Source: Acrasis kona
Taxonomy: Eukaryota > Heterolobosea > Eutetramitea > Acrasida > Acrasidae
DNA length: 64,000 bases
NCBI GenBank assembly: GCA_026419775.2
Contig: JAOPGA020001632.1
Coordinates: 1 to 64,000 of the forward strand
Reading direction: 5' to 3'
Position 1 is the stretch's first letter. The number at the start of each line of letters is the position of its first letter. The notes beneath the pieces were generated by a model. That model was not told the origin of the DNA, searched no databases, and saw nothing but the letters and a program-made list of their open reading frames with translations. Made by a program: the position numbers and the translations under genes. Shown here piece after piece: positions 1 through 8,946 of this stretch.

Positions 1-2
1 CA

Positions 3-707
3 ACTAGCTTCGTTGAGCTATACGGCGAACTGAAGGCTAATACAATCAAGTTCCATTCTGTACTGCATATGTTTGAGGAAGCAATGAAATACGGACCGCC
101 ATGTATTTACCACACAAAGCCATTTGAACATTTTCATGTACAACATAAGAGATTAGCCGGTCAGTCTACAAGAACTGGGGAGGTATACGCTACTAAAATG
201 CATGGAATTTTAGAGACGTTGCGATACTGTTACCCTGAAACATCCTACTCATCTAAGAAGGAGTGGGTGACGGTAGACGAGAATAATCGGTACGTTAAAT
301 CTGAGGCTATCAACATAATTCCAAATAAAGATAGAAGACAAGAGTGTGTAGATATTGCAGTTGGAAAAGGGTGGTGTAGTGAACAAGAGACTATGACCTT
401 GGTCAAAAAACTCGACAGAATTAAGAGGGATAGGACATCTTTCAAAACTGGTGATCATGTCATATATTCCAAAAAATTAAACTCGTTTGGAACTATAACG
501 GATATTGAGGTGTGGAGTATTGGGGGTAGGACATTCCCAGTTGCGCTGGTCGACAAGTTTTCCTCAAACAGCGTAGTTTCCGACAGTTTATGTCCAGTTG
601 TAGATACTTCAAAAATAGAAGGCAATGATTTTTATCATATTAACAATCTTGTGCCGATTATGATCGCAGAGGGGCGTAATGAAGAGCGTGCATGTATTTT
701 ATATTAA
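3..707 (+). CDS. C-terminal part of a probable transposon-encoded protein (cut by window edge)
   Basis: The frame is open to the left edge, so the start lies outside the window; an internal Met occurs at position 69. The N-terminal part reads like the conserved end of transposase-associated proteins of the CACTA/Plavaka type (DUF4218-like): a KFHSVLHMFEEA stretch, then YGPP, then FEHFHVQHKR followed by a basic segment. The last ~120 residues are an unrecognised tail that could be a small beta domain (GDHVIYSKKLNSFGTI). No catalytic residues are visible in the part present, so an active transposase cannot be claimed. The region after it up to 1154 has no gene but holds a pair of short repeats. 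Alternative: a host gene sharing this fold. The assignment rests on motif resemblance only. Confidence 0.45.
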   Translation, partial: TSFVELYGELKANTIKFHSVLHMFEEAMKYGPPCIYHTKPFEHFHVQHKRLAGQSTRTGEVYATKMHGILETLRYCYPETSYSSKKEWVTVDENNRYVKSEAINIIPNKDRRQECVDIAVGKGWCSEQETMTLVKKLDRIKRDRTSFKTGDHVIYSKKLNSFGTITDIEVWSIGGRTFPVALVDKFSSNSVVSDSLCPVVDTSKIEGNDFYHINNLVPIMIAEGRNEERACILY

Positions 708-744
708 AGCTACTTGTACAATTATTGTTTGAATTTTAGTGTCT

Positions 745-830
745 AGCACCAAAAATATTGGTGTATACAACCTTCTTCTTGCCAAAGAATTCAATGGTGC
801 ATAGCACCATATTTTTTGGTGCTTACAACC
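745..830. repeat. Pair of 28-bp direct repeats with internal palindromes
   Basis: Positions 745-772 and 803-830 are two near-identical 28-bp units spaced 58 bp apart. Both run AGCACCA...TTGGTG..TACAACC. Each unit contains a small inverted repeat (CACCA or CACCAA facing TGGTG or TTGGTG around an A/T-rich centre). They lie in the gene-free stretch 708-1154, right after the transposon-like ORF, so they could be transposon end sequence or protein-binding sites. Nothing else is seen in 708-1154. Confidence 0.6.
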
Positions 831-1154
831 ACACCAAAATTTCTGCCTAATAGAATTGAGCAACTTCAAAAAACAAAACTGAATTGATGAGGTGGTAAAA
901 GAAGAGCCCAACACAAGAAAGCGGACGAGCTCCCGGATGTTGCAAGCAAAACCTACAGTTGATGAAGAACCGCACCCACCAAAGCGACCAAAGCAAACAG
1001 TGTGAAAGAATTATCAGCAAAATTCAAGACATTTATAACTATTGAGGTGAAGGATTAAGTTTTTTTTAATAAAAATGTTTCTAAACATTGATTGTCTGTT
1101 TTATAAAGAACAAGTCTTATAAAAAGTTGGGAACTGTCAATTTCAACTCAATTT

Positions 1155-2564
1155 TCAATTTTCAACTCCATGTATTTTATGCTGGAAAATACTATAAATA
1201 TTGTTTGCTTTTAAATTAGATTCATCTGCTAATCTTTTATACTGTATTGATTCAAATCCATCTGTATATGATGATAATATATTTAAATCATCTGCTAAAA
1301 GTTTATGGCTTGTTGCTACACTGTAACTAAGGCCAAGTATCCATGTCTCATATTCAATTTTATTAATTGAACAAAATATCATTTTAGAGTATAAATGTGC
1401 ACATTCTGTTCTATTAAGTTCTTGATTTAACTTAAATGTATGAAAATAATAGTCATAAGCAAGTTGATGTATTTTGTATACACACCAATGTTTATTGTTA
1501 AATTTGTCTTCACAAAATTGTAACAAATTAGTAAATTCTTGCTCGGATGGCATTTTTTCAACAACATTATATTTTATCAATAAATCTTTTTCATTTTGCA
1601 TAATTATTTTCATATCTATAAAAGTTTTACATTTAAAACACTTTGTGATATTATTATCAATAGGTAGGCAACATTTACAATTCTGACAAATAAAGTTACG
1701 AGTATCATCTTGTGGCTTTATGCACCTAACACAATTACAGACAAAGTTATAAGATGATAAATACTTTCTTCTAATTTGAGTTGGTAACAATAATACGGAT
1801 TCTGGTATGTAGCTGGGGTTTACTTCTTCACTGACCTTTAAAGTATGAGTTGCCCACATTGTAAGTTTTTTACAAGAGGAGTTTATTTGATAAAAACAAT
1901 TAGGAGAACAAGAGTGATTACACATACAAGCTAAGTCATACAATACTCCACTATCTCCAAGTTGATAAGCATTAGTATGAGAAATTAAAGCGACATCAAT
2001 AAACATATCTTGATTAACCTTATTATCTAAAGGCAGAACTTGCTTGATATTATCGACAAAAGATATTAAACTAATACGAAACCAATTATATGCAGAAGGT
2101 GAAGTATCATCGTCGGCTGGTTTATGTAAGTTCAAGACTCTGTTTTTTATTGTAGTAGGTTCTTTGAGAAATTGCAGGGATGCATCGATGGATTTTGGAT
2201 CGACAATTATATTTAAAAATTCTTTTGTCTGTGGAATGGCGGCTATTTGTTGATTAATGCTGCCACACAGATCACTTAAATTAATGTTTTCTGATAATTT
2301 ATCACTGTTGTCCTTGCTGTTAAAGAACATGATGGGATACTCTGTAAAAAGTATTTCGCCCCTGTGAAATGTTTTTTTTGCAACAACTACTCTACCCCGA
2401 CCTTCTGAATTGATTACTTGTACAGTGGGCGGAGCTTTGTAGCACATCGGTTTATGGCGAGCCCAGTCCTTCGCCTGGCACTCCTTCGAGCAGTACATAA
2501 TGTCCTTGCAACGGATACATTGATATTTCCCATCGTTCTGGCAATCACCGAAACCACACTTCAT
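1155..2564 (-). CDS. SET and MYND domain protein (SMYD-like lysine methyltransferase)
   Basis: A single-exon gene of 469 residues, starting at the ATG at 2564 (an upstream in-frame TTG is not needed). The N-terminus is a MYND zinc finger with the expected Cys/His spacing (CGFGDC, CIRC, YCSKEC, H and C within about 40 residues). The SET domain follows: GRGRVVVAKKTFHRGE near the start, then NHSCSPNC, the cofactor/substrate motif of the SMYD family, then a SYIP segment. A post-SET Cys cluster (CNCVRC, CQNCKCC) would bind a further zinc. Members of the family methylate lysines on histones or cytosolic proteins; the substrate here is unknown. The start codon is only 40 bp from the divergent helicase gene, so the two probably share a promoter. 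Confidence 0.88.
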   Translation of the reverse strand: MKCGFGDCQNDGKYQCIRCKDIMYCSKECQAKDWARHKPMCYKAPPTVQVINSEGRGRVVVAKKTFHRGEILFTEYPIMFFNSKDNSDKLSENINLSDLCGSINQQIAAIPQTKEFLNIIVDPKSIDASLQFLKEPTTIKNRVLNLHKPADDDTSPSAYNWFRISLISFVDNIKQVLPLDNKVNQDMFIDVALISHTNAYQLGDSGVLYDLACMCNHSCSPNCFYQINSSCKKLTMWATHTLKVSEEVNPSYIPESVLLLPTQIRRKYLSSYNFVCNCVRCIKPQDDTRNFICQNCKCCLPIDNNITKCFKCKTFIDMKIIMQNEKDLLIKYNVVEKMPSEQEFTNLLQFCEDKFNNKHWCVYKIHQLAYDYYFHTFKLNQELNRTECAHLYSKMIFCSINKIEYETWILGLSYSVATSHKLLADDLNILSSYTDGFESIQYKRLADESNLKANNIYSIFQHKIHGVEN

Positions 2565-2604
2565 ATTCAAATATTTTGTTGAATGTTGTAAAAGACTTCA
2601 CACA
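2565..2604. promoter_or_regulatory. 40-bp bidirectional promoter space
   Basis: This is all the DNA between the divergent ATGs of the SMYD-like gene (2564, minus) and the DEAD-box helicase gene (2605, plus). It is A/T-rich with no clear TATA element. Either both 5' UTRs are a few bases long or they overlap each other. Confidence 0.55.
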
Positions 2605-4821
2605 ATGAGTGCATCAATGTTCACCTCGACCAGGGATATGGCACTGAGATTCCTGCAACAGCAAAATAGAGAAACTGAATCCGAAGAGAATGAATTAGAA
2701 GTTATTGGTGGTGATGTTGATTCATCCGACGCTTCATCAGAATCAGATGCGGAACAAGAGGAAGAACAACCGGAAAACAAAAAACGTAGATTGGAACAAG
2801 ACTCATCAGACAATGTGCAAGAGGATAAGCACACATCCATGACACAAAAAGTGGAAACAGCTGTAAAAGATGCTTCGAATGAAGTGCCTGAACCTTCAAG
2901 ACCTTCTAAACCAAGAAAATTAATCAAATCGTCTCGCGACATTGCTCTACAATTTCTAAACGAACAGGAGGACATTATAGAATCCAAAAAAACAATAAAG
3001 CCACAAGACGTCAAGAAAGGAAATGTATGGATGATGGGAAGTGCTAGAGTTTCACTTGAGAACGCCAACCTCAATCCAAAGGTAGTCGCTGCCCTCAAGA
3101 GCATGAATGTCACAGAACTCTTCGCTGTACAGCGTGCCGTCGTGCCAGTAGTTATAGCGCTTTCGAGCTCTGGATCGCCTGGTGACATTTGTGTAGGTTC
3201 GCCCACCGGTAGTGGAAAGACTCTATCATACGTGATACCCATCCAACAAATATTATCAACCAGCCGTTCTACCAAACTGCGTGCAATTGTAATCGTACCC
3301 ACGCGTCAACTAGCGTCACAAGTTCATCATGTATTTTCAAAGTTCGAACCATTCACAAATAAGAAGTGCGCTCTGCTTAACGGTACCCTACATTTTAATC
3401 AAGAACAAGAGCAGCTGTTATCGACGCTTACAAACGGAGAATTAGAATGGAAGGTCGACGTCGTGGTTGGCACTGCGCAACGCCTGCTACAACATGTCAA
3501 AGAAACACCTGGCTTTTCGTTGGAACACTTACGCTTTATCGTAATGGACGAGGTCGACGTGCTTTTATCAGAAGATTCCGTACAAGGCGTGAGAGGATTG
3601 CTCGACGCTTACCATAACCACCCGGTGGTGGCTCGCAAACATTATCGCGCACAGATCGCTCCTGACGTTCCCCTTCCAGTGCCTCATCTGTACGCCAGAA
3701 AGATTCTATGTTCGGCAACATTAACAGCACACGCAGGAAAGAGCGAAGAGGCAAGATTGTTCAGACCACAATATTTCACACACACAGGAGAGACTAGTGA
3801 CGTGGGATCGACATCTCTTCAGTTCAACACCACAAAGTATGCAGTGCCCACCACATTACGTCAACACATGGTAACGTACGATCCTAATTATAAACCACTG
3901 TACTTGATAACGCTACTCATCCATCCAAAGATTAAATTCTTCGAGAAGGACAGGAGGATATTATGCTTCGTGGACAAGAACTCAACAGCAAAACGTTTGT
4001 CGGAATTAATCAACATGGCCCATCAAATGAACGTGATCCAAACGAACGCACCCTACGATCCAAAGAATAAAATTTGCGCAACATTCGAAACCAACTTTAA
4101 AAACAATCAACGCGAAGCCATGCTGAAACAATTCGAAAAGGGTTACTTTAAAATATTAATGTGCTCCGACGTAATGGGAAGAGGAATCGACATTGACGTG
4201 GACACGGTCATCAACTATGACGCACCCACACATTTAAAGACGTACATTCATAGAGTGGGAAGGACGGCAAGAGCAGGAAAGAAGGGATTCAGTTTCACGT
4301 TACTAGAAAATGAGGAGGTGGAGCACTTTAAGAAAAAGTTGGAATCCAGAGTACAAATGAGCCAGGACATTACGGAATATGCAATTAGCATTCAAAAGTT
4401 GGAGAGCATCAAGGATGCCTACAAGAACATTTTGTTAAGGATGAAGAAGGGATTCAAGAGGGGAACGAACAAGCTGGTGCTACAGGATGAACAAGAACCA
4501 CTGGCACAAGCACAACAAGAGCAAGAAACACAACACAAGCAATCAAATGATCATTACGACAATCATCATCATCATTATCAACAAGAACAACAAGGCTACG
4601 ATGACGGATACAATTACCAATCAAATCGTGATTACAATGACGACTATCAAGAATCATACCACAATGATGGCGGTCATTACGATCATCATCGCAACAAGTA
4701 CGACAATCAATCCTATAATAATGATTACAACAATGACAATGGTGGTTACGTTCCCTATCAAGGGGGATTCCAACAATATTTACAAGAAAAGAAACAACAA
4801 TCAAAATACAATAAATATTAA
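2605..4821 (+). CDS. DDX51: DEAD-box RNA helicase, DDX51/Dbp6 family
   Basis: 738 residues, intronless. Dbp6/DDX51 helicases act in the nucleolus in assembly of the 60S ribosomal subunit. Visible motifs: the Q-like element FAVQRAVVP, motif I PTGSGKT (residues ~200-206), PTRQLA (Ia), motif III SATLT, and motif VI HRVGRTARAG (~549-558). Family-specific matches include PGFSLEHLRFIVMDE and PTTLRQHMV. Motif II reads DEVD (nt 3547-3558) instead of DEAD; Val is a small change that should still permit ATP hydrolysis. The acidic N-terminal ~140 residues hold the motif SRD-hydrophobic-AL-x-FL twice (near residues 10-17 and 111-118). From ~632 on, the tail is rich in Q, N, H, Y and D and looks disordered. 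It converges with MED14, the stop codons being 2 bp apart. Confidence 0.9.
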   Translation: MSASMFTSTRDMALRFLQQQNRETESEENELEVIGGDVDSSDASSESDAEQEEEQPENKKRRLEQDSSDNVQEDKHTSMTQKVETAVKDASNEVPEPSRPSKPRKLIKSSRDIALQFLNEQEDIIESKKTIKPQDVKKGNVWMMGSARVSLENANLNPKVVAALKSMNVTELFAVQRAVVPVVIALSSSGSPGDICVGSPTGSGKTLSYVIPIQQILSTSRSTKLRAIVIVPTRQLASQVHHVFSKFEPFTNKKCALLNGTLHFNQEQEQLLSTLTNGELEWKVDVVVGTAQRLLQHVKETPGFSLEHLRFIVMDEVDVLLSEDSVQGVRGLLDAYHNHPVVARKHYRAQIAPDVPLPVPHLYARKILCSATLTAHAGKSEEARLFRPQYFTHTGETSDVGSTSLQFNTTKYAVPTTLRQHMVTYDPNYKPLYLITLLIHPKIKFFEKDRRILCFVDKNSTAKRLSELINMAHQMNVIQTNAPYDPKNKICATFETNFKNNQREAMLKQFEKGYFKILMCSDVMGRGIDIDVDTVINYDAPTHLKTYIHRVGRTARAGKKGFSFTLLENEEVEHFKKKLESRVQMSQDITEYAISIQKLESIKDAYKNILLRMKKGFKRGTNKLVLQDEQEPLAQAQQEQETQHKQSNDHYDNHHHHYQQEQQGYDDGYNYQSNRDYNDDYQESYHNDGGHYDHHRNKYDNQSYNNDYNNDNGGYVPYQGGFQQYLQEKKQQSKYNKY

Positions 4822-4828
4822 TTTTATT
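4810..4828. promoter_or_regulatory. Overlapping convergent gene ends with poly(A) signals on both strands
   Basis: AATAAA lies at 4810-4815 on the plus strand, inside the last codons of the helicase gene. On the minus strand AATAAA (plus-strand TTTATT, 4823-4828) overlaps the MED14 stop codon. The stops are separated by 2 bp, so both mRNAs must end inside the other gene's coding sequence. Confidence 0.6.
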
Positions 4829-7800
4829 GCAAATGATACAATTCATCAATGCTCATCTCGCACAATAACTTTAACAACTTTCTCACGCAATTGTCGTCGT
4901 ATGGCTCTGGTTCGTCGTCGATATCAAAATTATCCTGTACCATTCCACCGTTATTGGCCTTGTTCACGATGCGATCCCCAATGGTCGCCGCATCCATGCC
5001 TGGTTTCAACAGCGCATCGTTCGCCCTGATGGTCACGCTCAACTGCTCCATCGCATCTCTGATTTGGGGTATGGCGATGGGAATGTCCACGTATTCATTG
5101 GTGTGCACGTCGGTGATGCGAATCATCAAAAAGTGAGTCACCGTCTTCTTGCAAAAAGAATAGACGCGCTGACCGCCCTGAAGCGTGTGTTGAATGGGCA
5201 CCATCAACATTTGTTGAATCTTTTCGGGTATCCTCAACGCCTGCAGCACCTGACTGCTTGTATCGCGCGCATCGATGGGCGCAATCAACATGAGATTGAC
5301 GCGCCTCCTTCCGCTGTTCACGCTCAACAAGGCATCCATCACGCATCGACAAATGGAATGACTCAATCCCAAGAATTGAATCACGCTAATAAAGCACCTC
5401 TCGTGTTGAACGTGCATATGAGTGCAATACTCCAGACAAGTCCTGAACATGTCCTTGATGAACTTCTTGTGTTGATCGTTGAATTGATCGTTGCCATTAG
5501 CAGCAGGAGCGACGTTCAAGCTCAATTCGTTATTCTCCATCTTGAGCGTGTACACCACCGTGTCGGTCACGTGAATGTTGAAGCTGAAGCTATACTTTTC
5601 CGTATTCGATTTCTTTACGTTCTTCAACGAGGAACTGACGCGTTCCGATGCAGCTTCGTACATGTACAGAGAAGTAACGAACAGATCGAATTCATGAATC
5701 GCCTTGGATAATTTGTCGTGATCGTTGACCGGCACATTGACGTGATGCGAATCGTCGAGCGATTTGATCAGCAATTCGCCCTGATTGAAATTCACCATGA
5801 ATTCGAATTTCGAATTGTTGGGCACCATGTAGTGAATTCGTAAATGTAAAAGATCGCGCGGAACAAAACTCCACACTAATTGTCTCCTCTTGGTGAGGAT
5901 TTGTTTCAAAGTGATGAGCGGGGTGCTGATTCGATCCATCATGTAAATCAATTTCTGCAAACTGTTGTGATCTTGGTGCCGAACGAATTGATCGAACGAT
6001 GATTTGATGAATGGTTCCAAATCATGAGATGGGTGCATCTCCAGCACGTAATTACCGGAATCGAATTTGATCTTGATGGTGTGCATGTTGTATTTGAATG
6101 CACACGTGGAGTGATTGCTGACGAGCGTGACGAGATTCGAATTCTCCGATTTGAGTTTTGAATATTGAAGTGCTATGAAGGACATGCGATCGATGGATTG
6201 TAAATCGTCCAGCAACTATGATCGATTAGCGTTCGTGATGATGGCATGCGTTACCTTTGAAATGGATTGATTCACGTTACCAGATGGGTACTCGAACGTT
6301 AATTGATCATCTCGATCGGATGACGATTCGTCTTGAATTTCAAATGCAGTCAACGACCACTCGCACGTGATTTGATCGATCAGTAATTTGAAGTGATTGA
6401 TCTTTAATGAGGAGAATGATAATTGTGGAGTTGGACTCAATATGATCTCTCCTTGCTATCGAATGCGTTAGCATGCGTGCGAATGCGATGCTTACCGTGC
6501 TGTGAATCACTTTTACGTAATTTCTTAATTCCTTCAATATGAGATGTTCGCACACGCGACTCCTACCATAGTCGATAATCCTTTTCAAATGATTGAGCGA
6601 CGATAAAAATGTATCCTTTTTGTGATTTAGTTTTTGTTTTTTGATCAATGGTTGATCATCATCATCATCATGATGGTGATCTTGTTGCATGGATTCATTT
6701 TCAAAAAGTAACAAGCTTGGTACCTTGTGTTCCACCAATGGTTCCTTTTCGTATAATAATCGTACGCTAGGTTTCTCTCCGCTCACTTTGACGCTGATTA
6801 ATGCTTCGCTGTAATCGGGGAATAAAATGTCGATGCTATCGTCGGTTGCGAAATAATCCAAACACATCATCACTGCTGCTCTTTCGTAAGCATAAATGAC
6901 CGATTTGATAAAGGCCTAAAAAAATGTTAGTTGACTCGTAGTGAGTGGAATGCTTACCTTGTCCAAACACTCTTGGAAGGTCGAGTTGAAATTTTTCAAG
7001 TTGGTGTTCAAAGTGCTGCACGTTTTTGAGAGGTCCACTTCGCTTTCGAAACAAAACTTTCCAGTCTGCCAGTCGATGGTGATGGTCAGGTCGTAGTGTG
7101 CATATAGATTGATCAACAGCGATCCATCTCTTAAAGTGGAGGGAACGAGTTTGTGGAGTGTGGTCAGGCGATCTTGAGCGTGCATCTCCATGGCATGGAA
7201 TATAATGTTGCTGAGGTTTAGTTTTGAATAATTGATCTTGATGGGTTTGGAATTGTTGAGTAATGAAGGCAGGTGGTCGACGGTTACTTCCTTACGATCG
7301 TCAACGAATAGTCGAAGTTCGTACGACGGAGCCATCTTGAATCCTTTCAATGTGGAACCATCCGTCAAGTGTGGTGCATGATTCCAAAACTTGATGGAAA
7401 GGTTGAGTTCGCCTGGCACTAGTTCGTTGAAAGGATCGCACTGTATAACCTTCTTCCATTTTCCATTCTGAAGCATCCTAGCCTGTCTTCCAAGAATGTC
7501 CATTGCTGTCCGAAGGCATACTTTATGTATACTAGAACACAAATCATGCAAGTGATCTATTCCATCAGTAGCGTCCAAATAATATAATCTTTGAAAGTGT
7601 TAGCGACTGAGTTGATGCATTCTTACCTGGCCTGTAGTACTTGCGTTAGTCGCAGCATGACTTGTGGAACGAGCGGGTTGACGCTCACATTTTCTTCGTT
7701 CACTAATATTCTTAACCATAAAATTCTCCAGTAATATACATGCTACAAACGGTCATTATCAAGCGTGCGAAAACTAACCTGATCATTCTCACACAATGTT

Positions 7801-8450
7801 AAAGTAACCACGAACTTGTTTTCTCTTGAAAGTGTGATTTGTCCATTATTAAGTGCAAGTACGCTCAAAGCTGGCGGCAACGTGGTTTGTAATATATGCA
7901 TACGGATGAGATCAGTTAGCCTTGAATTGCACTCATCCACGTACTGCCTCGTTATTGATTTATGTTGGTTTGCTGTCGCGTCTAGAGAGTCCTACCCTTA
8001 AGTGCGTAATATAAACGTTAACATACTGCTATTGACCTTGGGAGGCGGTTGTAATTTCCTGTGGTCAGAACATCAATAGCGGTGGGGAGATCAAAGGAAG
8101 CCTCTCTAAAATAAAAATTTAAAGAAGGTTCAAGTTTGTGCGAACCTAATTGAACGCATTTGAGCGTCGACATTAAACAAGCCGTTCGTTGTGTTTAGCA
8201 TGCTTTGTCCTTTTGCATCTACATTGATAATGATATCGTTGAATGAATCAAAGCTCTTTTTATGACGTTGTGTCCACCGAACAAGTGTTAATAATCGCAG
8301 GAATTTCTCTCTTGTTTTTTGGAAGTGCGAATGTAACACCTGTTTTTGTTGTTCTGGGTTGGATATTGTGCCCTCCGATATATGTCGTAGCTCTTGGTCC
8401 ACGGAATGTACGAGATATTGTGTTATTGCATACAGCCCACAAGTGTCCAT
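4824..8450 (-). CDS. MED14: Mediator complex subunit 14 (RGR1-like)
   Basis: Backbone subunit of the Mediator co-activator that links regulators to RNA polymerase II in the nucleus. I place eight exons on the minus strand: 8146-8450, 8027-8105, 7779-7991, 7627-7742, 6958-7588, 6496-6915, 6255-6455 and 4824-6215. They give 1,118 residues with all phases matching and introns of 35-42 bp. The N-terminal helix block (EKFLRLLTLVRWTQRH) and the junction-spanning motif DLPTAIDVLTTGNYNRLP are the hallmarks of MED14; LQTTLPPALSVLALNNGQ and YWRILWLRILV also match the family. The C-terminal half is weakly conserved, with an acidic/His insert (nt ~6650-6680). The ATG at 8450 is the first Met after an in-frame stop. 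Several antisense ORFs across the last exon are shadows. Confidence 0.93.
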
Positions 8451-8946
8451 GTTTTTGTAAAAGCCAGTCCTGGCGAGTGTTTAGCAACAAGTAAAAAAAG
8501 TAACATGGGTGGGGTAATTATAGAAAATAGTGGGCATATGTATTAGCATACATGAGTAAGCGTGAAACAAAGAGATAGGAATTCAACCTTATCAAGATAA
8601 GCGTATGATGGAAAAATAACAAAACAACAAAAAACAAAGAATTTATACCAACTTGTTCAATGATCCTGACACAACAAGGGAACAAAGATAAAAGTTAGAA
8701 AGACCTTCCAAAATAATGGTCTAATAAATCTCTTTTAAGCTCGGTCACAACCATAGTATTTTTCAATAAACATGTCGTAGCCAAAGACTTATTTGATTGG
8801 TCACAACTATAATAGTTATGAACACATAAAGTAGTTTTCATCAAACAAATCTATTTAAACTGTAGTGGGTGAATTTTTTTGTGTTCACAATAATTTGACA
8901 TTTGTAGCAAGTAAGTTTTTATCTACTGATTATGTTTTACTTTTAG
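8451..8946. other. Gene-free stretch upstream of MED14 and the kinase-RING gene
   Basis: No convincing coding frame. It should contain the MED14 promoter and the start region of the kinase-RING gene. A possible intron (GTAAGT at 8911 to TTTTAG at 8946) ends exactly where the kinase-RING frame opens. A loose direct repeat, GGTCACAAC followed by an A/T run, occurs near 8743 and 8799. Confidence 0.4.

Noticed and set aside
2598-3302. 234-codon minus-strand ORF
   Set aside because: It is antisense to the N-terminal half of the DDX51-like helicase; Ser/Thr-rich composition is what the acidic/Ser codons give in reverse.
4454-5029. Two overlapping ORFs rich in His, Asn, Thr or Ile on both strands
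   Set aside because: They are frame shadows of the low-complexity CAA/AAT/CAT-rich helicase tail.
5064-5711. 215-codon plus-strand ORF
   Set aside because: It is antisense to the last MED14 exon, has no family motif, and the minus strand carries the supported gene.
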